Below the pieces are notes generated by a model. The model was not told the origin of the DNA. It saw only the letters and a list, made by a program, of their open reading frames with translations, and searched no databases. DNA of 59,910 nt from Fragilariopsis cylindrus CCMP1102. Taxonomy: Eukaryota; Bacillariophyta; Bacillariophyceae; Bacillariales; Bacillariaceae. Position 1 is the stretch's first letter. Each line of letters starts with the position of its first letter. Shown here piece by piece: positions 12,121 through 21,564 of this stretch. The stretch lies in the NCBI GenBank assembly GCA_900095095.1, contig FMBT01000528.1, forward strand, positions 1 to 59,910. The letters are read 5' to 3'. The position numbers and the translations under genes were made by a program.

Positions 12121-12549
12121 ATGAAGTTCTATTGTTTCAGTCTTATCGTAGCAGCTATTGCGCCATTGGCAGTAGTGGCTAATAGAAATATTCGTGGTTC
12201 CAAACTCGACACAAACGGGGAGATCAATGACTTCCTTGATTATTTTCGAATATTAGGGGTTGGCTCAATGACTGACAAGGGCGACGTAAAGGGAGACGAT
12301 GAAGTATGGATAGGTGATGACAAGACACCTGACGATTACTTCGGCAAAGACACGAAGATGGAAAAATCCATGAAATCGAAGAGAGAAAAGAGCGAGAAGA
12401 AATCGAAAGAGAAGTTAGAAAAAGGAAAGAGCGCAGTAAAGAGCGGAAAAGGAAAGAGCGGGAAGAAGGAGAAGGTAAAGTATCCTTATCATTGTCGAGA
12501 TTTGTCCATGTATCTGTCTTTTTTTTCCAAATACCATTTGAATATATAA
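12121..12549 (+). CDS. Small secreted Lys/Ser/Glu-rich protein (biosilica-associated candidate)
   Basis: 142 residues if unspliced. Residues 1-20 are a clear signal peptide (MKFYCFSLIVAAIAPLAVVA). The mature part starts with an acidic region and then has a highly charged tail (residues about 80-120) with densely spaced lysines such as 'KSMKSKREKSEKKSKEKLEK' and 'KSGKGKSGKK'. Lysine clusters of this spacing occur in silaffins and cingulins, where they help target biosilica; that role here is inference only. The last 25 residues may be intron: a donor at 12475 (AAG|GTAAAG) and an acceptor at 12603 would give a short alternative C-terminus ending at 12636. Confidence 0.6.
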   Translation: MKFYCFSLIVAAIAPLAVVANRNIRGSKLDTNGEINDFLDYFRILGVGSMTDKGDVKGDDEVWIGDDKTPDDYFGKDTKMEKSMKSKREKSEKKSKEKLEKGKSAVKSGKGKSGKKEKVKYPYHCRDLSMYLSFFSKYHLNI

Positions 12550-13031
12550 TTTCCCCCTTCCTTTTTGAATTTTTCTTTAAAATTATGTCTCGTCTCTAAT
12601 CAGTGCTCGTCCTTGTGTTTACTTCCTTTAACATAGTCCGAGAAATCAAAGGGTTCAAAAGCCTAGTAAAAAGATTGCCAACCCTTGTCAGAAGAAAAAA
12701 GGAAGGAAGATAGACACTCTCGATCGTAGGAATGTAATATCTTTTTAAAGACAGCAACGATTGCCTCTTTTCGTTCTCTTGTATGGGAATGATACGAACA
12801 CATTGAAGAATATAAGCACGTATTGAATAGTGCAAATACTGGCTGCTCAAAATTTGAACATAATACAATATAATACAATATAATACAATATAATATGATA
12901 ATGATTCTTTCTAATCTAACAAGGAGAAAAGTATACGTGTAACAAATCCCTGTATGAATATAATACATTTATTTTACAGATTAGATAGATACTCGTAGTT
13001 ATATCATTTTATCAAAGGAATGTCACGATGA
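12550..13031. other. Convergent intergenic region with 10-bp microsatellite
   Basis: 3' regions of the secreted-protein gene and the Nudix gene. 12861-12896 is a short tandem array of a 10-bp unit (TAATACAATA, about 3.5 copies). No gene seen. Confidence 0.5.
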
Positions 13032-14488
13032 TTATAATGATGATGATGGTGGATGTAGGATGAAGTAACGGTTTCCCACATCAGATCTTTTCTTGCCTTG
13101 TACTGTTTGTACTACCCACGATGGATCCAATATGAGAGACATTTCCTCTTCAGTTTCTCGGATAGCACCCTCCAAACTTGTTTCTCCAAGGTGACGTTTC
13201 CCCCCTGGAAGGTCTAACATAAGAGATTTTGTATCATCATATCCTCCATCATATCCCAAGACTAACCAATAATCTTCGGTGTTGTTGGCGTCGGTGTCAG
13301 CGTCAGCGCCATAGCGTTGATTAGTACCGTTAGTAAGATTTAGTAACGATAATAAATGATGTCCTAATTCGATTCCATTTGTAAATCGTTCGATATTATT
13401 ATCAACATTGATGATCTTAGTATCAATATCTTGACCTGATAAATGGACGAAGATTTCATCCAATGCTTGACTTGTTTGAGAACGAGTTTTTGACTGATTC
13501 AGTTTCCATAGGGACGAACGAGGTAATCGGGCAACGAAATGTGCATGATCTGGATGGAGTGCTTCCCCGATTGCTTCCTTTTCTTCTTTTCGTAATCGAC
13601 TACGATCACGGACCTCATCCACCAGATCAAGAGACGTTGATGCGACGAGACAAAACCCATTCGGCTCATTCGCCATCAGCAAGCAGGATGCACAGCTCAC
13701 TTTGAACTGACTTTCGTCAACGACAGGTGTTGCATCTACTGATGATGATGAAAGTTTTGGAGAGAAACCCATTTGAAGGGGGAAGTTTCTAAAGAATAAG
13801 TCGACCTCGTATAGGTCGTCGGGGAGGCCTAACTTAGAAGAAAATATTTCATTTCTAAGTTTTAACTCGGCCATACGAGGATCATTGTCAAAAATATCTT
13901 GATTTGTGTCACTGCAGAGGTAGATAACCCGTTGCTTATTGTCTGGTACGACTACAAGACCATCAATTCCACCTCCTCCTTCCTCTGTTATAACGTCGGA
14001 ATCAATGGTACTGATTAGTTGTATAAGTTTAGAGCAATCACATTTAGGTTTGTGTACCTTGTATCGAACAGCTCCACTCATACGATGCATCTTCAAAAAC
14101 TTGTTGGGCCCTGTGTATATCTTTGTCTTTGCTGTCGTCCGTTTTTGTCGTCGTTTCTCTTTGCGTGTGTCATTTCTACTACTTGTTATTGTTGATGTTG
14201 CAATGTTGTTGGTAGTGGGTGGTGACGATGCGTTACCGAAACCGTACAAGCCGCTACTTATTGTTGATGTTGCATTGTTGTTGTTGTTAGATGGTGGCGA
14301 CGATGCGTTACCGTAACCGTACAATCCGCTGCTTATTGTTGATGTTGCATTGTTGTTGTTAGGTGGTGGTGACGATGCGTTACCGTAACCGTACAATCCG
14401 CTGCTTATTGTTGATGTTGTATTGTTGTTGTTAGGTGGCGGCGACGATGTGTTGCTGTAGCCGTAGCCGATGCCGTTACTACTACTAC

Positions 14489-14536
<48 letters not shown>

Positions 14537-14909
14537 TATTGCCTAATGATGCATGTCTACATGGAGGCTTGTGAAACTTCCCGCACGTCCCACACTTATT
14601 CTTCCTTGGAGTATTATTAACGTGAACCACGTTCTCCCTGCTAGTAGAAGCGCTGATGTTGTTGTTGTTGTTGCTGTTGTTCGTTCGACGACCATCGTGT
14701 TCGCGGCTACGGCTGCTAGTCGTAGTACTACCACTGCCACTAATACCACTTTCGATATTCATTTCTGTAAGACTGGCAATCTTTTTTCGAATTTCCGGTG
14801 GTAGAAAGGTGCAGTCGTCGTAGTATGCGCCGTCGAGTAAACATTCATATCTTAGCATCCATTTTCGAATTTTGTTCCATTGCTTTTTTATTATTGTCAA
14901 TTTCTCCAT
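13032..14909 (-). CDS. Nudix hydrolase-domain protein with Asn-rich repeats
   Basis: About 625 residues from the ATG at 14909; the frame is open further upstream but has no ATG. The C-terminus holds a Nudix box ('GGKRHLGETSLEG', then 'RETEEEMS') at residues about 569-590. It matches GX5EX7REUXEEXGU except that Ser replaces the last Gly. Nudix enzymes hydrolyse nucleoside diphosphates linked to other groups; the substrate here is unknown. A Cys/His cluster ('CGTCGKFHKPPCRH', about residue 110) could bind zinc. Between them lie poly-Asn and four copies of a roughly 24-residue repeat (GLYGYGNASSPP plus an Asn run). The middle 250 residues are unrecognised. It lies 0.3 kb from, and on the same strand as, the phosphoesterase gene. 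Confidence 0.7.
14180..14470. repeat. Coding minisatellite, about 72-bp unit, four copies
   Basis: Inside the Nudix gene, four tandem units encode GLYGYGN-ASSPP-Asn-run-TSTISS with small length changes in the Asn run. A trinucleotide (ATT)n tract encoding poly-Asn follows at 14485-14530. Confidence 0.7.
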
Positions 14910-15220
14910 TTTCGCGCAATTTTTACCGGAACACGGACAGACATGGATCAAGATTTTTTGATCGTTACCAGCACAAAGAAGGAGGATCTCAACAAAAATA
15001 TTTCAAAGGTTGTCAACGATCACAACTCTCAAATCAAATCAGGGCTAAAGATCATATATCTCTATTTTATGCTACACCATACACATTCATAGTAAGTCAA
15101 TCCAACTTTTTCTTATATCCAACATGGGAAAGCTATAAAATTAGAAGAAGTAGGCCCACTACTTGTCTACAATCATGCAAGCCCACTAGAGGAAAAGATA
15201 TATATTTAGCTTTTCTACTA

Positions 15221-17083
15221 CTAGTTGTCAATATGTGGTGGTCCAAGTTCACATCCTGTTTTATCTGATCGAACTGCATCGATAAACTTGGGATCCTTCA
15301 AGCTCTTTGATGTGTATGGCATGCTGGTCAATGCCATATGTTTTTCAATTCGTTTCCGTTGCAATTCATCGTTCTCAACAAAGCTCAACACGGTTTCAAC
15401 ATTAATCCCATCATCAAAATCGGGTTTGAACAAGTCACGGAAACTATATGCGAATGTGAAGGCATTCTCGAAACAATCATCTCCCTTCATGCTGTATACC
15501 TCGATATCTTTCATTCCGTGTTTCTTCAACATATCTTGGGGTTCAAGAGTGATCCGTTGGAATTGAGGATCATTATTTGCTCTTCTTGATATACCCGCAA
15601 CCGTGAATGCAACAATCGTAGCGTCATCTCCAATATTTTCGTCGATATCACCGAGAGGATCACCTTCTGTAGCAACCGAAACGGGATCCTTCCCTTCATC
15701 GGTTGACTCCTCGTCGCCTTTGTTGTTGTTGTTGCCACCAGCCCCTTTTCCCATCAATCGAACATCGGCTTTATTGATGTGTCCGTAAAGTTCCGCAATG
15801 ATGTGTTTGTGATGGACATCGATTACGGCGCGATATTCGTTACAATATTCATGTGCGACAGCATTTTCTAGATTTGTCCATTTGTGATGACCTCTACCAG
15901 AGTCCAACCACCCTAGCGGAATATGAGCATTGATGAGAAACTCGTTACAATCATCTCCGTCTATGCCTCTCATAAACGCTTCTTCTTCCAACCATTTGAT
16001 TTGCGCTCCATGATGTTCTTCGTTGATCTGATGAACAGTCCAAGAATTTGAATTCAAATTGATCACGCACAATCCTTGGCCAAGATTTCTTCGAAAAAAT
16101 CCACCTAATAACCATGTTGTTTTGTATTCCTCAGGAGTTAACCAATCTTCTGTGACAAGATGCTGACCAAATTCTTCCAACCAATCCTGCGTTAGTGGTT
16201 CATACTTTGGTAGTACATCATTGTTACCAAATACCCACAAATGTTGAATAGGTTTCTTCTTCTTCTTGATACTTCCAATTCCATACCGTACGTTCAGTAT
16301 TGATACCGTCGCCTTTGCGACGTTTTTGGCAGTCCGGCAATCATCGTCCGTGTTTGTGCCTGGTTCGTTGTGAGACGTAAAATCGCCTCCCCATACAACA
16401 AATTCAGGATCGTGTTTTGCAATATCATCGGCCAAAGAAGCAATTACACTAAAGGGCGGGTTCGCTCCGAAGTGTCCACAGGGACAAACCTTACCCGGAT
16501 TTGATGTGACGTTCCAATACTTTACAATAGATTCGAATGTTTCGGAATGCTCTCCACATGATTCCGCGGGTTGATCCTTAGAAAACAAACGGGGATCGCG
16601 AGAAATTTTCTTTGCTGATTCCCAATAGTATTGATAATCATAATATGGGTCAGCGTGTGTGTCCGAGATATGCAAAAAGACTCGATCGCCATTTCTAACT
16701 GTGAATGCTGTTGCTGTTGCTGCTGCTGCTGCACCGTTACTTATCCCCCTGTTACGAGATGAAATTTCTCCACCTTCTCTAAAAATTGTCGCAGAGGTAT
16801 GGGATGCTCCCACTATGGAAATGGAGACGACATCATCAACTCGTTCCTCTAATTCGTTGCGTGGGCCTATTTTGTTGAGAATAACAGCGGTAGCTGCTGT
16901 ACCAGCAGCAGCAAGAACTACGAAAATCAGCAGACCCAACAAGACTTTCTTTCTTCTTCTCGTAATATTATGAGCAGTGTATACGTCGTAGGAGGCAAGG
17001 CCGTCGTCGGTCACGACATCAGTACACGTTGGATCCGAATGTTGATAGGATGACGTAGTAGACGGACTAATAGGATCTCCCAT
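15221..17083 (-). CDS. Acid sphingomyelinase-like metallophosphoesterase, type II membrane protein
   Basis: 620 residues, intact. Residues 47-70 are a single membrane segment after a basic stretch (RRRKK), so the catalytic part should face the lumen or outside. Metal-binding motifs of the calcineurin-like fold are in order: 'DTH' (D141, H143), 'GGD' (232-234), 'GNND' (286-289, in place of the usual GNHD), 'NAHIPLGW' and 'YGHINKADV'. The block 'GKVCPCGHFGANPPF' (residues about 197-211) resembles the acid sphingomyelinase/SMPDL branch rather than purple acid phosphatases. Substrate could be sphingomyelin-like lipids or nucleotides. GNND instead of GNHD is notable: the His is normally part of the active site. 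Confidence 0.8.
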   Translation of the reverse strand: MGDPISPSTTSSYQHSDPTCTDVVTDDGLASYDVYTAHNITRRRKKVLLGLLIFVVLAAAGTAATAVILNKIGPRNELEERVDDVVSISIVGASHTSATIFREGGEISSRNRGISNGAAAAATATAFTVRNGDRVFLHISDTHADPYYDYQYYWESAKKISRDPRLFSKDQPAESCGEHSETFESIVKYWNVTSNPGKVCPCGHFGANPPFSVIASLADDIAKHDPEFVVWGGDFTSHNEPGTNTDDDCRTAKNVAKATVSILNVRYGIGSIKKKKKPIQHLWVFGNNDVLPKYEPLTQDWLEEFGQHLVTEDWLTPEEYKTTWLLGGFFRRNLGQGLCVINLNSNSWTVHQINEEHHGAQIKWLEEEAFMRGIDGDDCNEFLINAHIPLGWLDSGRGHHKWTNLENAVAHEYCNEYRAVIDVHHKHIIAELYGHINKADVRLMGKGAGGNNNNKGDEESTDEGKDPVSVATEGDPLGDIDENIGDDATIVAFTVAGISRRANNDPQFQRITLEPQDMLKKHGMKDIEVYSMKGDDCFENAFTFAYSFRDLFKPDFDDGINVETVLSFVENDELQRKRIEKHMALTSMPYTSKSLKDPKFIDAVRSDKTGCELGPPHIDN

Positions 17084-17819
17084 TTTAACGTTCTCCGATA
17101 CTTTTAAATTTTATAATATCCTTCTTTCTATGGTAGAATATTATTTGTGTTGAGGTCTGAATTTTTTTTTCCTTGATGATTATTGCGTAAGAATACAGTA
17201 CAAATTCCGTTTCCATTTCCTACTGACTAGAATAGAATAGACTACCAGAACGATAACTTGCGATTGCATTATAATCCGCCAGAGCTAGGGCCTACAAGTA
17301 CAATTAATATCGACAGCGGGTTGCCCAAGTTAAGTGAAAGATTTTCCGCCCGCTTTTTTATGAAGTGTCAAAAGAAAGAAGTGTTGACGAAGAACGTGGT
17401 TCACGTGTTTTGACACGCATCTGTGACTGACAATTCGTTCAGCAATTAGTGTGGGGGGATTGACAGACCTCCTCGCTCGGCATCGTGTTATGAGTTTGTC
17501 TGTACGCCAACCAGTATGAAGACATAAACAACTCACTCATAAAATAAAACTGATGGAACTTCCGAAACGACTAATAATACCGTAGACGACAAAACAAGAA
17601 GACAGCAATAGAGAATCTCTCAACTACCGTACAGCATTATTAACGTTAATAATACATTGTAGCTAACAACTGTACAATTACTCCCCTGTTTTCCGAACGA
17701 CGATAAAGACAAACATTGATAATTATTGATCATACTTCAAGTAGTTGCCTTCCTCCCCTCTCCATCACCTTGCTCAAAGGCGCAAAAACGCAAGCAAGCA
17801 AACAACACGACACGACAAA
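17084..17819. promoter_or_regulatory. Divergent promoter region
   Basis: About 740 bp between the divergently transcribed phosphoesterase and miaB-like genes; presumably contains both promoters. The frame in front of the miaB ATG is open back to 17745 but has no ATG. No distinct site could be named. Confidence 0.4.
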
Positions 17820-20191
17820 ATGAATAGCACAACAATCAGATTATTGGTAGTAGCTTCTTCTACCAATCTCAATGCTAATCTGAGAAGAAAGTTTAGTACA
17901 TCTGCAATATCAATCGGACGACGACAACGAGCAATAGAAAATAATAATCAAAATATTTCTGCAATTTCAAAAACAACAACAATCCGTTTTTTATCATCCT
18001 CAAACACCGATGATGATTCTTGTTCGACGATGAAAACGAAACAAAGTACAAAACGAAAGTTACTTCCAAATGATGGTGTCACATTATCACATTTTACCCA
18101 AGCATCATCATCTCAGACGAAAACACACAACGGCAACGATAGTGATGAAATTTTGGATTTCGGACCAATACCAACTTCAGCTCCATTAGGTTTAGAGGAC
18201 GAAAAAGAACAGCAGTACCATTCAAATTCATATCCAAATCCAAATCCAAACCGTGTAATGAAATTTCATCTCAAAACTTATGGTTGTCAAATGAATGTTA
18301 GTGATTCTGATATTGTTCGATCTATTCTTTTGGCAGATGATATAAATACTGATGATAATAAAAATAATGACAGTAATCAAAACCAACATTATCCTCAACA
18401 AAGAAGAATCACTTTTGAAGAAACAGATATTGAAATGGATGCAGATATATTACTCACCAATACGTGTGCAATTCGTGAAAATGCTGAAAGTAAAGTTTGG
18501 AATCGTCTTTTACAATTACGACGTGCAGATACCAACAATCCTATTAAAATTGATGGGAAACAAAAGAAGAATAACAACCATTCAAATCAAAAGAAGAAGA
18601 AAAAAAAGCATAATAAAAGAATTATTGGTGTATTAGGATGTATGGCAGAACGATTGAAAGAAGATATGTTTAAGGATGGTACAGCTGATCTTATTGTTGG
18701 ACCAGATGCGTATCGAGACTTACCAAGATTAATAAGTGCCTTAGCACCTAATGATGATGATGATGATGATGATGATGAATTACAATCACTTTCAATGTTA
18801 GAACAAGCAATTAACGTAGAATTGAGTTTCGACGAAACTTATGCTGATATAAAACCAATTCGATCTAATCCTAATGATGTTACTGCATTCGTTTCTGTTA
18901 TGAGAGGATGTAATAATATGTGTTCCTATTGTGTCGTACCGTTCACGCGAGGAAGAGAACGATCAAGAGGAATGGACAGTATAGTAAATGAAGCACGGAT
19001 ATTATATGAAGGAAACAATGTCAAAGAAATTTGTTTATTAGGTCAAAATGTTAATAGTTATCACGATAGAAGTGAATTAGCTGTACTAGCAAACCACAAC
19101 AACAACAACAACAACAGCAGATGATGATGACGAATCAAGAAGGTAATTCTAATAATAGTAAAATGAAATATAAAGAAGGGTACAATATATCGAATGATGG
19201 GTTTAGTAATATGTTCCGTTTACGAGGTGGAGCCGGTTATTACTTTGTTGATCTTGTTGAAGCAGTATCGGATATCTCACCTGAACTACGAGTTCGATTC
19301 ACTTCACCACATCCTAAAGATTATCCACCAGAACTTTTATCACTTATGGCAGAACGGAATAATGTTTGTAATCATCTACATATGCCTGCACAATCAGGTT
19401 CATCAACAGTACTAGAACGTATGAGAAGAGGATATACTCGAGAGGCATACATCGACCTTATTGATGATGTACGAACAATTATTCCTGATGTTGCAATAAC
19501 AAGTGATTTCATTACAGGATTTTGTGGAGAAACAGAAGAAGAGCACCAACAGACATTATCACTTATGGAATATGTTCAGTACGATCAAGCATTTATGTTT
19601 GCATATAGCATGAGAGGTAAGACACATGCGCATCGATCAATGGTCGATGACGTACCGGAAGAAATCAAATCAAGACGCTTACAAGAAATTATTAATATTT
19701 TCCGTACCAACGTTCAGGATCGAAATATTAAAGAAGAAGTTGGCAAATTACGACTTGTATTAGTCGAGGGTGAATCACGTAGAAGTAAAGAAGGATCAAG
19801 ACAATGGAGAGGTCGAACTGATCAAAATAAAAGTATCGTGTTCCCAATCCCAACAAATAGTATGAATGAACAACAAACACCGATGTGTTGGTCTGAAGAA
19901 TCCATGAAGAATATTCTAGAGGCTGGTGGAACAAGATCTAATACGTTGTCGGTGGATTTGATTAGTAATTTTGTTCATGAGACACCTCAAGTTGAATTGA
20001 AAGCTGGAGATTATGCGGTTGTACTAGTTGATGAAGCTCGGGGACATACACTCAAGGGTAAACTGTTGTGGCGGGCGACTATGCAAGGTTTCAATGAATT
20101 AGGTCTTGGTCATCATCATAACCAGAGTAGTGACTCTAACAATTTAACGATCCCATCATTGCTCCTCAATGCAATGGCTGCCAAATTGTAA
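17820..20191 (+). CDS. miaB: tRNA methylthiotransferase, MiaB/CDK5RAP1 type (one frameshift)
   Basis: Adds a methylthio group to isopentenyl-adenosine at tRNA position 37 using radical SAM chemistry. The N-terminal UPF0004 cysteines are present ('TYGCQMN', 'TNTCAIRENA', 'LGCMAER'), as is the radical SAM motif C-x3-C-x2-C in 'RGCNNMCSYCVVPFTRGRE' (about 18905). The C-terminal part (19200-20190) has 'HMPAQSGSSTVLERMRRGYT', 'SDFITGFCGETEEEH' and a TRAM-like end. The ATG at 17820 begins a Ser/Arg-rich organelle presequence. The frame shifts by one base in a (CAA)n tract near 19095-19120, in a low-complexity insert between conserved blocks, so a microsatellite indel or sequencing error is the simplest reading. 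Asp- and Lys-rich inserts are typical of this genome. Confidence 0.88.
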
Positions 20192-20274
20192 AGTGTAAAT
20201 TTATCTATTTTTCTATCTCAACAAACTAATAATTCTAAATAACATAAATCATTCTTCTAGGCAATTTTTCTGCT

Positions 20275-20670
20275 TTAGTGATGACGAAGATCATCGTGAT
20301 CTTCCTCTTCTTCTTCTTCTGTCATTGATACCGTCGTTTTTGTTGTTGTTGTTCTTCTTGTTGATGTCGTAATTCCGCGTGATTCCATCATCATAGTCAT
20401 GCTACTTAATTTCGTCAGTTTAGGTCGTCGAGTGCCAATAGCTGCTGAGACGTCTTCTTCCTCTTCATGCTCATCGTCTTGCTCTCTTATTGCTGCTGCT
20501 GCCACAATTATTGTCACATCGTCATCCTTTTTACTACTGGTACTGATAGTAAACCAAGGTGGGTAGATCCTATAGACTAAAATGCAAGTCTGAGCACAGA
20601 AACATAGGATTATCAAGAACATTAAAGCAGGTGCTAGCAGTGGTCCTCCAAAATCCTCATTGCCTGTCAT
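20275..20670 (-). CDS. Small single-pass membrane protein, unknown
   Basis: 131 residues with one membrane segment at residues 12-34 ('LAPALMFLIILCFCAQTCIL') and a long acidic/Thr-rich tail (Glu and Thr runs). No family recognised. It is convergent with the miaB-like gene, 84 bp apart. An intact ATG start and the hydrophobic-then-charged order support a real gene, but it could be a chance ORF. Confidence 0.45.
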   Translation of the reverse strand: MTGNEDFGGPLLAPALMFLIILCFCAQTCILVYRIYPPWFTISTSSKKDDDVTIIVAAAAIREQDDEHEEEEDVSAAIGTRRPKLTKLSSMTMMMESRGITTSTRRTTTTKTTVSMTEEEEEEDHDDLRHH

Positions 20671-21564
20671 GTCACTGCTACTGTACGTGTGCTTATTGTG
20701 TTTGTTGATTGACTTTGTTTTTCTGAACTCGTACGGTGTTACAAGTGGGTCAAGTCTATGATGTTATAATATCCTTTTCACCTCATATAATATACAATAA
20801 ACACTAGCATAATCGCGAGTATCAATAATCTCCAACTCAATGAAACAAATGTACTTGAATGCTACTTGTAATCATTCTGTTGAGCTTGCTTCGATGCATC
20901 TCAAATAATGTGTGAACGCTGCTTGTTAGAGAGCATCTTCTTGAAGATGCGTGAAACTTCAGTGCGTCACTTTCATTTTATTCTCTTCAATATTTCGAAG
21001 TAGTTACTAAGTAAACTTATGAAAAAAGTTCTACGACAGACAATTAAAAAATCCATATTTTTTATTTAAGTATAATTTTCTTCCCATACTTTTTGTAGCT
21101 TTCGCCATAATTATTTAATTAATGCACCTTTAACTTCTAATTTTTGCCGCGGTAGCTTCGGCATTGCGTTCGGCATTGCGTCATTTACTGCCTACACGAT
21201 GGGATTGTAATCGAATCCCTCTCGAATGAATTTTTACGAATCTCGCTCACCTTTTAAGATTCATTTCGTCCATTTTGCTCACCTCTTTAAAGTCATCTCT
21301 TATGCATAGAAGGTGGCTCACCTTTTTAGATTCATTTCGTCCATTATGCTGCTCACCTTTTTAAAGTCATCTCTTATGCATAGAAGGTGGCTCACCTTTT
21401 TAGATTCATTTCGTCCATTATGCTGCTCACCTCTTTGAAGTCATCTCTTATGCGTAGAAGGTGTGAGCAATACCGTAGAAATGGATCAAGCAAAAACATT
21501 CTTTACTCATTTACTTTCGCATAAAACATAATATAATATAGAGCAAGTTGTTCATACAATAATA
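20671..21564. promoter_or_regulatory. Intergenic/promoter region with tandem repeats
   Basis: About 900 bp upstream of the duplicated Cys/His-domain gene. It contains an inverted repeat with 8-bp arms at 20932-20949 (GCATCTTC/GAAGATGC), an AT-rich stretch, and the roughly 74-bp tandem array described separately. Confidence 0.5.
21245..21463. repeat. Tandem array, three units of 71-74 bp, in a promoter
   Basis: Units start at 21245, 21316 and 21390. Each contains two GCTCACCT(T/C)TTT half-repeats separated by 'ATTCATTTCGTCCATT' and ends 'AGTCATCTCTTATGC(A/G)TAGAAGG'. The array stops about 100 bp before the next ATG, so it may influence transcription. Confidence 0.8.

Noticed and set aside
19000..19200. 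An intron explaining the miaB frame change
   Set aside because: No GT-AG pair of usable length around the (CAA)n tract restores the frame.
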